A DNA stretch of 48,254 nt from Alphaproteobacteria bacterium (GTDB taxonomy: Bacteria; Pseudomonadota; Alphaproteobacteria; UBA3830): assembly GCA_017649895.1 (NCBI GenBank), contig JAGCFW010000004.1:1-48254 (forward strand), read 5' to 3'. A model generated the notes under the pieces. It had not been told where the DNA came from. It searched no databases and worked only from the letters and a program-made list of their open reading frames with translations. A program made the translations under genes and the position numbers. Each line of letters opens with the position of its first letter. Position 1 is the stretch's first letter. Below are positions 1 through 8,103 of this stretch, one piece after another.

Positions 1-136
1 TCAGACTCTAAGATACTGTACAGCCAAAAAATGCAGGAGGGTCTAATCACCCTAACAGGTCTAGTTCCTAGGGGGCAAGTCAGTTCACCCTCCCGCTTTT
101 CTAATCATATATCAATTAGGTATTTTCAACATACAT

Positions 137-320
137 GGGGGCTGCGGGGCAGGCGTTTTTCAAATAGTTAACAAAAGGTTAATTTAACAATTTATCAATC
201 TTTTCATGCTACCATGCCCAGGGCGGGGAGTGAGGGGCAGACAGCAATTTAAAATTAACAAAATCTTAACCTTTGGGTTTGTTTTGATGACTCAATATAA
301 AACAAATCGGTTTAATTAAT
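137..320 (+). repeat. Dispersed repeat, copy A
   Basis: This stretch shares long near-identical runs with 9224-9442 and, inverted, with 34799-34985. Shared landmarks in order are gctgcggggcagg, tcaaatagttaacaaaagg, tgctaccatgcccagggc, gtgaggggcagacag, ttaacaaaatcttaacc and aaacaaatcggtttaatt. It is non-coding. It looks like a non-autonomous dispersed intergenic element of about 190-220 bp with internal ttaacctttt/aaaaggttaa complementarity. Confidence 0.8.
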
Positions 321-458
321 CCCGATTATACCGTTATATCTGAACATTCCAACAATAATGTCACCCAAATTTGATCAGATTTTCGATGGAAAAATATCTG
401 AAAAATTCAGGCACTAATACTGTACAGCTCCTGAAAATACGGGTTATGAGTCGCTTAG

Positions 459-505
459 TTTTTCCACAGAAACTGTGGAAAAGATTGTGGATAAGCTGTG
501 GATAA
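459..505. promoter_or_regulatory. DnaA-box-like cluster with palindrome
   Basis: A perfect inverted repeat (ttttccacag at 460-469, ctgtggaaaa at 473-482) is followed by two exact TGTGGATAA boxes at 486-494 and 497-505. These match the inverted DnaA-box consensus TTATCCACA. The cluster lies about 170 bp upstream of the gene at 674. It could be a DnaA-binding regulatory site or a titration site. It is much smaller than the cluster at 47650-47829. Confidence 0.45.
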
Positions 506-673
506 GTCCCTAAAACCACTGGTATACAGCGGCTCTAACCGTGTGCTTAAAAAATAGGCAGATTTGCGAAAATTTTAAATATCATTGATAAAAAATCTTG
601 AAGTCTGGATTTTCTTAGGATAATTTCTTTAGAAAGCGTGAATTCCAATATCGGCATTCATGGAAGGTTGGAA

Positions 674-2275
674 ATGAAAAAAGCAATATTTTTGTGGAGT
701 TTTGTCGTATCCGTTAACGTTTTGGGGATGACAAATGTCTGCGTGGATAAGAACGGCTCCGGTAGTTCCGTTAACCTCAAACCCATAGAAAAAAACAACT
801 TGGAACCAAAGCCGGTTTCGCAAAATTTGCAGCAGGATGTAAATCGGGAATCGTTGCATTCGAGACAGAGGTCATCCGAGCCGAAAGATCAAAATCAGAA
901 AAAGAAGCAAAAAACGTCGAAAAAATTGCAGGCATCGAATTTTCTGACACCAAAAGAATTGGGTCCGCAAACGGAAGAAAAAATCGAAAAATTCGTTAAT
1001 AAACTAAGGAAGAAAAAAGGGAAAACTCATAACCTGTTCGACCCGGATTTCGTTAAAAAAGTTTTGATCGAATATAGTACCCAACCGAATGTTTCGATAA
1101 AGCAAATTGCGGAAAACAATGGAATTCATCCGACTACATTATTCAACTGGAAAACTAATGCAGGGCTGTCCTTCAGAAAAAAAATACCTAACATATGCAC
1201 TTCTCAAGCAGAAATAGATCTCGAAACGAGAGAAAAGATTCGCGATTTTTCTGAAAACGGAAAACACAGATTATATAGCGCCGAACAAATTGAAGAAGCT
1301 CTGATTGATTGGGTTACCAAAGGCAGCAATGAATCAAACGAAATTTCGTACAGTTCACTTGTTTGTTGGAGCCAAGAATTGGGAATAGCATCAATACGCA
1401 AAGATATTCTCAAAAAATCCAGAGAAGCCAGCCGAAATCTTATAAACAGTCTTTATAAAAATATTGATGAGAAAGCGAATTGTAATACTCATCGTAGAAA
1501 ACAAAAATTTACGCAACAGATGTGGGATGATTTACGAAAAAAAGAACAAATCGAAATTTCGCAAAGCAAAAAAGAAGATATCTTGAATACCTACAGAAAA
1601 GGATTATTTACGAAAAAAGGGCTGGCGGAAAAGTTCAAAATAAAAGAGAGTGATCTAAACTTTATTATCCACGAGGCTCGTAAAAACGAAAAAGATCTTT
1701 CCCGCATAAAAGTTACTCTGTCAAAATACTTAGAAGAAAGCCAGGTTTCTGAAACAACTAAAAAAAATATAACAGAAGATTACAAAAAGGGTTTGTTGAG
1801 CTTGGACGGAATCAGCGTTAAGTACAACATACATCGAGAAGACGTAAAAAACATTATTTTCAAAAAAAATATGAGCAAAGACAAAAGAGGAAGGGAAGGC
1901 AATCAAGTAAATGATAGCGATCTTATATTTGATCTGAAAAACAGGTCATTTGGAGAGATAAAGGAAAAATACGGGTACAAATTCACTTATGTCGACGATT
2001 TGAAGAGGCATATAACTCATTGGGAACATCTGACAGACGATCAAAGACGGTTGTTTAAAACAACGATGGATACTAAAATTCCACCGACGAAAGATGTCTT
2101 GTCCTCAATAAAGTCCTCTCCGTTTGAGGACATTAATGAAAAATTCAAAAAGTTGTTATTTGTTTTGATTTCGACACGTAAAGAGGTCACAAAAAAGTAC
2201 AACCTTTCTCAAAGAAGCGTGTACGAACTTCGACGTGACGTAAACTTATGGAAGGCGTTGGCCAGGGAAATGTGA
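674..2275 (+). CDS. Exported protein with multiple helix-turn-helix-like modules
   Basis: Not recognised as a named family. The start at 674 is chosen because ggaagg lies just upstream and it begins a clean signal peptide (MKKAIFLWSFVV..., ending VLG-M); an in-frame ATG at 638 would only add a hydrophilic extension. The mature protein (about 510 aa) is very Lys-rich, with basic runs KKKQKTSKK and LRKKKGK near the N terminus. It then carries up to six short HTH-like segments: VSIKQIAENNGIHPTTLFNW (1091-1153), a weaker one near 1341-1395, FTKKGLAEKFKIKESDLNFI (about 1607-1670), LSLDGISVKYNIHREDVKNI (about 1798-1860), one at 1946-2008, and VTKKYNLSQRSVYELRR (2185-2240). These resemble the HTH of transposases, resolvases and homeodomain-like proteins. 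An exported DNA-binding-like protein suggests a host-directed effector, but this is inference. The gene at 2289 follows after 13 bp, so the two are probably co-transcribed. Confidence 0.85.
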   Translation: MKKAIFLWSFVVSVNVLGMTNVCVDKNGSGSSVNLKPIEKNNLEPKPVSQNLQQDVNRESLHSRQRSSEPKDQNQKKKQKTSKKLQASNFLTPKELGPQTEEKIEKFVNKLRKKKGKTHNLFDPDFVKKVLIEYSTQPNVSIKQIAENNGIHPTTLFNWKTNAGLSFRKKIPNICTSQAEIDLETREKIRDFSENGKHRLYSAEQIEEALIDWVTKGSNESNEISYSSLVCWSQELGIASIRKDILKKSREASRNLINSLYKNIDEKANCNTHRRKQKFTQQMWDDLRKKEQIEISQSKKEDILNTYRKGLFTKKGLAEKFKIKESDLNFIIHEARKNEKDLSRIKVTLSKYLEESQVSETTKKNITEDYKKGLLSLDGISVKYNIHREDVKNIIFKKNMSKDKRGREGNQVNDSDLIFDLKNRSFGEIKEKYGYKFTYVDDLKRHITHWEHLTDDQRRLFKTTMDTKIPPTKDVLSSIKSSPFEDINEKFKKLLFVLISTRKEVTKKYNLSQRSVYELRRDVNLWKALAREM

Positions 2276-2288
2276 AAAGGGATTGAAA

Positions 2289-3107
2289 ATGGAAACCGCT
2301 ATACTTTTGTCAGGTATAATATCTGTGTCAGTGCTTGGAACGGTATCCGAAAAAAACAATCCACAACCGAAGACTGTTATTCGATTAGAAAAACCACATC
2401 AATCCGAAGAACAAAAGGAATTTTGGAAAACACTGACAAAAAAAAGTTTCAACGCCAGAAAACTGCAAAAATTTCTGAATTGCGGCGTGGATGTTAATTC
2501 GCGAAATACCAACGGAGATACTCCATTTTTGTATGCGGTGAGAACTCACAAAAATCGGCTGTTGGAATTCCTGCTGAAAATTCCCGAAGTTAATGTTAAT
2601 GCTGTGGATTTCGGTGGAAATACCTCAGTGATTATTGCCGCGAAATACAAAAATATCGATTTGATCAAACGATTGATAAATAACATTCAATACGGACAGT
2701 CCGATATTTTGAATTTTTTGTGTGCGGGAAAAAATCATCGTAAATTGAGCAATGAACAGATACAAAAATACATCGACGAAAGGGTGAGAATTTTTATCAA
2801 TACGCCGAATAATTACGGAAATACAGCTCTTATGACGGCAGTATCTTGTGGCAATTATACATTGATAAGATATTTGGTGGAGCACGGTGCGAATGTCAAT
2901 CAACCCAATATATTCGGATTTACTCCGCTCATTAGCGCAATAGAAAAAGCAAACAAAAAGCTGGTAAAATGCCTGGTGGAATATAACGCAGACGATGTTT
3001 TTTTAAATAATGGGGGGGAAATTCTTCTGATGCTGGCAAAGGAAAAAGGTCTGAAAAAAATTACAAAAATTTTGGAAAAAGTGAAGGCTGCTTCCTCTGT
3101 CAATTAG
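2289..3107 (+). CDS. Secreted ankyrin-repeat protein
   Basis: Starts at ATG 2289, eight bases after aaaaggg; a TTG at 2283 is too close to that site. The signal peptide METAILLSGIISVSVLG is followed by roughly five to six ankyrin repeats with canonical pieces such as NTNGDTPFLYAV, YGNTALMTAVSCGNY and YLVEHGANVNQPNIFGFTPL. Between repeats (about 2698-2830) is a non-ankyrin insert, LNFLCAGKNHRKLSNEQI and onward, that recurs in five other ankyrin proteins here. Ankyrin repeats mediate protein-protein contacts; with a signal peptide in a host-associated bacterium an effector role is plausible but unproven. It follows the multi-HTH gene by 13 bp. Confidence 0.9.
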   Translation: METAILLSGIISVSVLGTVSEKNNPQPKTVIRLEKPHQSEEQKEFWKTLTKKSFNARKLQKFLNCGVDVNSRNTNGDTPFLYAVRTHKNRLLEFLLKIPEVNVNAVDFGGNTSVIIAAKYKNIDLIKRLINNIQYGQSDILNFLCAGKNHRKLSNEQIQKYIDERVRIFINTPNNYGNTALMTAVSCGNYTLIRYLVEHGANVNQPNIFGFTPLISAIEKANKKLVKCLVEYNADDVFLNNGGEILLMLAKEKGLKKITKILEKVKAASSVN

Positions 3108-3219
3108 TTCTGCGAGAATGTGTTATTACAATCTTTAGATTTCAGAAATCAGTAAATTTTTGATTGAGAGGAATGTTTATAAGTATGTGGGCGAGTAAGC
3201 CATACAATCTCGCACTCTT

Positions 3220-4260
3220 TCACTTGATATTTTGCGCCGCGCTTATTTCTTTTTGTACGAATTCTTCTACGGCTTCTTTGTAGTAAGCACTATACACAAA
3301 GGCTCCGTGAGAGCTTGAGCGATAACCGGCAGCACAACCTGAAAGGCCATCAATATTGTGTGGGTACGGAATATTTTTAAATTTTCGAAAAATTGCATTG
3401 GTATACGCAAGCGGAGCTTCTTCACAAGATTTTTCAATAAAATTATCGGCAGTTATGGGAGTGTTACCCACGGTTATGTCTCCGGTCGAAGCTGATATTT
3501 TCACTACAAACGAGGGGTTTTTAAATTCCAGCATGCCCTTTTTTTTGTATCTTGTGATTATGTCCTGTATGGAATTATTTTCTTCAGTCACTATGTATAA
3601 ACCGGTGATGTCCACATAGATCCGACGAGAAATATTATCCAAAAAACTACCGAGGGATTTCAAAACCTCGTAGGTCGCAAAAGAATTATTTTGGGTTACA
3701 ATGTGACGCTCATTTGTGCCTTGAATAACATTTACACCGTTCAAAAGTATATTACACGTGTTATTTCTGTTTCTGAATAAAGAGACTTTTGGGTTAACCA
3801 GATGTTGGGATGAAACGTCATGAGAATAATGTATTTCTCGTATATCGCTCCAAATTCTCGGATTTCCTTTTGGATATACCAACACAGTCGTAGGCGTCGA
3901 AAATCCTATCATGTGATTTTTTACCAATTCGTAATGGTACTGAGAATATATTTCGTATCGGTCTTTGGGTTCAATAGGAAAATTTTCTCCGATATATGTG
4001 AAGGTGTCCCTGCTGACGCATATTTTTTTATTCGGCTCGTCATCATCGATTTCTATAACTTCGATGGTTTTTCTTTTGCGAGAATTGACATTTGGTTTCG
4101 AATTGGATGAACTTGGAATGGGATCACCAGATTTTTCAACCATAAGCGCCGAACTTTCCACCTTGGGTCTATGATACAATTTTCCAGATGGTTCGTTCGA
4201 CATTCCAAAAATATTTGTCGAGGAATACAACAAAATTGTGAAAAACACCTCTCGTCTCAT
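3220..4260 (-). CDS. Secreted protein with NLS-like and SUMO-interaction-like motifs
   Basis: No known family recognised. ATG at 4258-4260 is preceded by a strong AGGAG; the signal peptide is MRREVFFTILLYSSTNIFG, then M. About 50 residues into the mature protein lies RKRKTIEVIEIDDDEPNKK. This combines a basic monopartite NLS-like run (RKRK) with a hydrophobic I-E-V-I-E-I core followed by four acidic residues, the pattern of a eukaryotic SUMO-interaction motif. The rest (about 290 aa) looks globular and mixed alpha/beta, ending with a segment containing GLSGCAAGYRSSSHGA. Convergent with 2289-3107; the gene at 4453-5748 lies upstream on the same strand with ~190 bp between. Nuclear targeting in a host is inferred from motifs only. 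Confidence 0.85.
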   Translation of the reverse strand: MRREVFFTILLYSSTNIFGMSNEPSGKLYHRPKVESSALMVEKSGDPIPSSSNSKPNVNSRKRKTIEVIEIDDDEPNKKICVSRDTFTYIGENFPIEPKDRYEIYSQYHYELVKNHMIGFSTPTTVLVYPKGNPRIWSDIREIHYSHDVSSQHLVNPKVSLFRNRNNTCNILLNGVNVIQGTNERHIVTQNNSFATYEVLKSLGSFLDNISRRIYVDITGLYIVTEENNSIQDIITRYKKKGMLEFKNPSFVVKISASTGDITVGNTPITADNFIEKSCEEAPLAYTNAIFRKFKNIPYPHNIDGLSGCAAGYRSSSHGAFVYSAYYKEAVEEFVQKEISAAQNIK

Positions 4261-4452
4261 TTTTTCTCCTTTCTCTAAACACCTCCACACACGCCTACAC
4301 CATGTAAACGAGCCTACCTATCCGAAGAATATCTAATCATAAGTCCGATTTTTTTGTCAATAACAAGTTGATTTTTAACAAAAATTCCAAATCAAAATCG
4401 CAAGTGGCGGAAGTTATGTACCGTAGCATATCATTTGAATATCTCGGAATTT

Positions 4453-5748
4453 TTATAAATCTGAGCAGGAATCAATATTCAACCGTATTTGCAAAAAGCT
4501 GGAGTTTACGGAGTTTGACGAATTTTTTCTAAGCTCTAAGCCATTGTCGCTTCGGCTGTTACGATACGGAAATCCTGAAATCATTATAGTGTTGAATTTT
4601 CCCTCTTGCCGTGGAGTAATTTCTGCAAATTTTTCTTCACAATTTGGACACGCATCGAAAAAAGAAATCATGTAAAGGGGAATTTTCATAGCATTATTCT
4701 GTTTCCGAAAATATCGGACCATATATTCAGTGTGAGTATATCGATTAAACTGAGATTCCAAACATAGAATTTCTGCGCATTCTAAATATTTGGAAATCGT
4801 CATATTTAATTCCTTTAATATTCTGACTTGATTCAAAAATAACTCGCCATTTTCATTATTAAATAATTTTATATACTTACCAAATTTCTCCAAGAATTCG
4901 TTTATTTTGGTTCTTATTATATCTTTTGATATCTCGAATGATTCCCGAATTTCTCCCTCCAAAGAATTGCAAACCGGAGTATCTATTCCTAAAATACGTA
5001 TTGATTTTACATACCTGGATTCTAATTCTATCAACTCGAATTTACGTTTGTTTTTGGCGTACTTTTTTTTATATTCTTGTAGTATTTTTGATATTTCCTG
5101 ATCGTTTTTCGCTCCTTTAGTTTTGTTAAAAAATGATCCGATAGATAGCCTTATCTCATCATCAAGGTCAGGTTGAATAGTGGTTAATATTTTCCATAAT
5201 TTCGGAAAAATATTAACGATATTTTGTATGGCTTCCATCTCTATAACTTTGAAATCTATGAGATCACATAACTGTATTGTAGGATACGCATGTATGCAAC
5301 GATCACTCGTAGAATATGAAAAATCATCAAAACAATGAGAAATATTCATAGCTCCGTTTAAAAACAATTTTCCATCCCAAAGAAGAATGTTAGTGCTGCG
5401 ATATTTTCCCTCGATATTCTTAACTTCGTTTCTTCTTTTTTTGAAAACGCAAAATATATTTGTTAATAAAGACTTAGCTTCCTCTTCTGAAGAGATGTCG
5501 ATTTTTAATATATCACTAACTACCTTTACGAAATTTGGACAATTATGTATAGAATTCGTCACTATCCCATATTTTTTCGCGGTTTGAGGTTTGTTGCTCG
5601 TTTCCATTTTTCTTTTTTTTGCAAGATGATTTTGCTCTGGTTCATTGTAAGATTCCGGTGAATTTCGGACCATTCCGTCAGAATCTACCCAACAAACGCA
5701 ATCTTCCAATAGAAACATTGAAAAACATATCAGCAAAAATTTACGCAT
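4453..5748 (-). CDS. Secreted protein of unknown function with bipartite NLS-like motif
   Basis: Not recognised. Starts at ATG 5746-5748 with a weak GAAGCGGG upstream. The N terminus MRKFLLICFSMFLLEDCVC is a plausible signal peptide. Soon after comes AKKRKMETSNKPQTAKK, two basic clusters separated by about ten residues, as in bipartite nuclear-localisation signals. The remaining ~370 aa is largely alpha-helical, rich in Lys, Ile and Asn, with a CPNCEE pair of cysteines near the C terminus. It has the same strand and style as the neighbour at 3220-4260, suggesting a small group of host-directed proteins; function is unknown. Confidence 0.8.
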   Translation of the reverse strand: MRKFLLICFSMFLLEDCVCWVDSDGMVRNSPESYNEPEQNHLAKKRKMETSNKPQTAKKYGIVTNSIHNCPNFVKVVSDILKIDISSEEEAKSLLTNIFCVFKKRRNEVKNIEGKYRSTNILLWDGKLFLNGAMNISHCFDDFSYSTSDRCIHAYPTIQLCDLIDFKVIEMEAIQNIVNIFPKLWKILTTIQPDLDDEIRLSIGSFFNKTKGAKNDQEISKILQEYKKKYAKNKRKFELIELESRYVKSIRILGIDTPVCNSLEGEIRESFEISKDIIRTKINEFLEKFGKYIKLFNNENGELFLNQVRILKELNMTISKYLECAEILCLESQFNRYTHTEYMVRYFRKQNNAMKIPLYMISFFDACPNCEEKFAEITPRQEGKFNTIMISGFPYRNSRSDNGLELRKNSSNSVNSSFLQIRLNIDSCSDL

Positions 5749-5957
5749 ATCCCGCTTCTTCTAACAAAAATCTTTTACAAATAACACGAAACTACGAAAT
5801 CAACAGATCACTCCATCTATATTCGATCTTATTCAAAATTAATTAATTTATCGTTAATTTTTCGAAAAAGCTGGATTGCGGAAAAACGCCTATCGGCAGA
5901 GCAAGTGAAATAGATTGCTGTTTAGTTTTTACAGAATTTGAATGAAAGGAAGCCGTC

Positions 5958-6345
5958 CTACTCAGATATTACGGAATTGCGCCTGTAATCAGTAATGTCG
6001 CTATTTAAACGTCGATACAGATCAGTAACAGTTATTTTTTTACTTTTCAAAGCATTCAATTCGCTTGTAGTTACTCCTACCAACTCAATGAACTTAACAT
6101 TTCCATGAGGCGTTGAAATCTCATTTATTAAGCGTTCAGGAACACAGATTAACCCTGTAATACCGGATTTTCCCTTACAATCGATACCTCTATTTTGTTT
6201 CGGAAATATATAATGAAACGCACTAACGGGTTCCATATATCCTTCAAAAATCCATTTGGCAACAGTTTGTAGCGTTTGGCATAGCCGGCGGAGATTGCTT
6301 GGGTGAATGGAACTGGCATAAAGTAGATAATCGTTATACAATTCG
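5958..6345 (-). pseudogene. Relic of a suppressor-of-fused (SUFU) domain protein
   Basis: The frame encodes the C-terminal half of a SUFU-like domain (PF05076 type): a segment LRRLCQTLQTVAKWIF, then GITGLICVPERLI, then the hallmark STPHGNVKFIELVGVTTSEL. No ATG with a ribosome binding site precedes it; the open frame only begins at a TTG inside the opposite-strand gene at 6367. The family's N-terminal half is missing. I read it as a 5'-truncated remnant, possibly broken when the neighbouring DUF2628 gene arrived. A short functional protein cannot be excluded. Confidence 0.6.
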
Positions 6346-6366
6346 TTGTCGAGTGGCGTAGATATA

Positions 6367-7116
6367 ATGAATATTAAGGACAAAATTTTCGATTTTATGG
6401 AAGATTTTTCGGTCAGTTTTTATCTTGCGGAATTCGAAAAGGTTCAGAAAAGTAAATTTTCTTGGAATTGGAGCGCATTTTTGTTCGGACCCGTCTGGTT
6501 GGCCTACCGAAAAATGCCGGGGTACTGCGTTGTTTCCGTCATACTTCTGTGTCTCATCGTTTTTGGAATTTATGATCCGTTCATTTTGGAAATTCAGTGC
6601 AAAAATTTCCTCACTTCCCCGATACTTTATGTATTTTTCGCTGTCATACTGGTTTATATGACAATGCATGGAATATTCGGAAATAGTTTATATTTCAGGT
6701 GGTTAAGAAAGAAACGGCATATTCTCGGAAGTCAGCCCATCGCGCCGATTTTTGCTTCAATATGTTTGTTATTTTACGTGGATGCTTTTGGAGGAGCGCT
6801 GTGGCTCAGGCATTATCGCATGACTCACAATCATTGCTCGGGAATTTTGACGGAAATAAATGCGTTGCTTGGTGGATTTGCAAGCTGGATATTTGTGATA
6901 ACTGTTTTTGCAGTCCTGCGCGGAATGTATGAGGCTATGGCGAGTCGCAAAGGAAAGTTTGTAACTTTAAGTCGAGAAAATGCCGCGAAAATTATCGCGA
7001 TAAAGCCCTCGATTGTTCGGTGGTTCGCTCCGGCAATTTTTTTTGCTTTTTCCGCTTATCACATATGCTGTAACTACATCGGGTATTTTCAAATTTTTCT
7101 GAAAAAAATTTCGTAA
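6367..7116 (+). CDS. DUF2628 family integral membrane protein
   Basis: The segment KFSWNWSAFLFGPVWLAYRK is the signature of DUF2628 proteins (small inner-membrane proteins of unknown role). It is followed by two adjacent membrane spans (VVSVILLCLIVFG and LYVFFAVILVYM), a loop, two or three further spans and a C-terminal hydrophobic segment. ATG 6367 is chosen over the upstream in-frame TTG at 6346, although its ribosome binding site is weak. The 5' end abuts the SUFU relic on the other strand. Confidence 0.85.
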   Translation: MNIKDKIFDFMEDFSVSFYLAEFEKVQKSKFSWNWSAFLFGPVWLAYRKMPGYCVVSVILLCLIVFGIYDPFILEIQCKNFLTSPILYVFFAVILVYMTMHGIFGNSLYFRWLRKKRHILGSQPIAPIFASICLLFYVDAFGGALWLRHYRMTHNHCSGILTEINALLGGFASWIFVITVFAVLRGMYEAMASRKGKFVTLSRENAAKIIAIKPSIVRWFAPAIFFAFSAYHICCNYIGYFQIFLKKIS

Positions 7117-7165
7117 TCAAATATTCATAAACAAATTTAGGAGATTCACCCGTTCATCGTGAAAA

Positions 7166-7984
7166 TTACGACCGAAAACCGTGAGAATTTATGATTTTAT
7201 CCAATTCCCTTTCCAGATACTGCGATTCTGCTTTATTTTTGTTGAAAAGTTTGGCTTTTTTGTACTGCACGCATTTTCCCGAAATATTGTTCGTTTCGCA
7301 AAATTTCCCGATCGAGCGGACGTTCTTCATCTTATCGTCCACAAAAATTATCTTGCTGAACTTCCGAGGAATGCGCTCCAAAAATTTTTGCAGCACTGTT
7401 CCCTTATCAAGATTGCATGCGAAAATTATGCCGTTTTCGAAGATGGGATACCTTATCATGTTGTATTTCGGCAGATTCGCGGGAAGTTCGTAAAAAGTCA
7501 TTTTTCCGATTCCATTCCACGATTTTTTGAAATCAAAATCGAACGGCGCCAGCTCGTTTTTTCTCAGATTTTCGACGTGTTTTATATCGTGAAATTCGCC
7601 GGTCCAGTGCGATGTCAACACCAAAACGGAGACTCCTTGCGCCTGCATATTTTTTATGGTGTTCGGCAACTCATCGTTCACCAGCCTGAATTTATACCGC
7701 CTTCTGAGATCGAGGAGAATGTCGTCCGCCTTGGAAAATCCCACCCTTTTGTCTAGATATTGTATCGCTTTTTTGTAATTGGATTTATTGGCCGGAGAAA
7801 ACAGAGTGTCCGTTGGAGTTATCAAAACCTCGTCGCAATCAAATATTACCAAGGTGTTCTTATCGGCCTTCTCCAAGATTTGTTGCAGAACCTTGTCGTT
7901 ATCGGTAACAAAAGTCTCTACCGGCCAGTTGCGAGAGCATCCGACGATCAACAGCAACGCCACCAAACACAAAAATTTACGCAT
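7166..7984 (-). CDS. DUF2608 HAD-like exported lipoprotein
   Basis: MRKFLCLVALLLIVGC is a lipoprotein signal peptide with lipobox I-V-G-C. The mature part has the HAD-fold motif I VIFDCDEVLITP (nucleophile and acid Asp), motif II VLVLTSHW, and a C-terminal KIIFVDDKMKNV with the metal-binding Asp pair. This layout fits the DUF2608 family, exported HAD-like proteins common in intracellular bacteria. Activity (probably phosphohydrolase) is inferred. The start ATG at 7982-7984 has a good GGAGGA. It is divergent from the kinase gene at 8104. Confidence 0.85.
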   Translation of the reverse strand: MRKFLCLVALLLIVGCSRNWPVETFVTDNDKVLQQILEKADKNTLVIFDCDEVLITPTDTLFSPANKSNYKKAIQYLDKRVGFSKADDILLDLRRRYKFRLVNDELPNTIKNMQAQGVSVLVLTSHWTGEFHDIKHVENLRKNELAPFDFDFKKSWNGIGKMTFYELPANLPKYNMIRYPIFENGIIFACNLDKGTVLQKFLERIPRKFSKIIFVDDKMKNVRSIGKFCETNNISGKCVQYKKAKLFNKNKAESQYLERELDKIINSHGFRS

Positions 7985-8103
7985 GTTTTCCTCCTTGCAC
8001 GCAGTATCTTAAGTCGACAAAACGAATCAATCAATGGCAAGGAAAGGAGTTGTTTTCTGCTGCGCGAAAAATGTTACAATGATCTGCGTTTTGCGGGGAA
8101 ATT

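Larger units (their letters stand above)
1..673. other. Gene-free region upstream of the first gene
   Basis: No convincing coding sequence is present. The region holds one copy of a dispersed repeat (137-320), a DnaA-box-like cluster (459-505) and AT-rich DNA leading to the gene at 674. The first ~30 bases resemble 8991-9020, which precede two other repeat copies, so the repeat family may extend further left here. An antisense ORF over 629-859 lies across the start of the real gene and has no ribosome binding site, so it is not called. Confidence 0.6.

Noticed and set aside
629-859. Antisense ORF over the start of the first exported gene
   Set aside because: No ribosome site, low-quality composition, and complete overlap with a well-supported gene.
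7181-7756. Plus-strand ORF opposite the DUF2608 gene
   Set aside because: Shadow of the well-supported lipoprotein gene; no recognisable motif or ribosome site.
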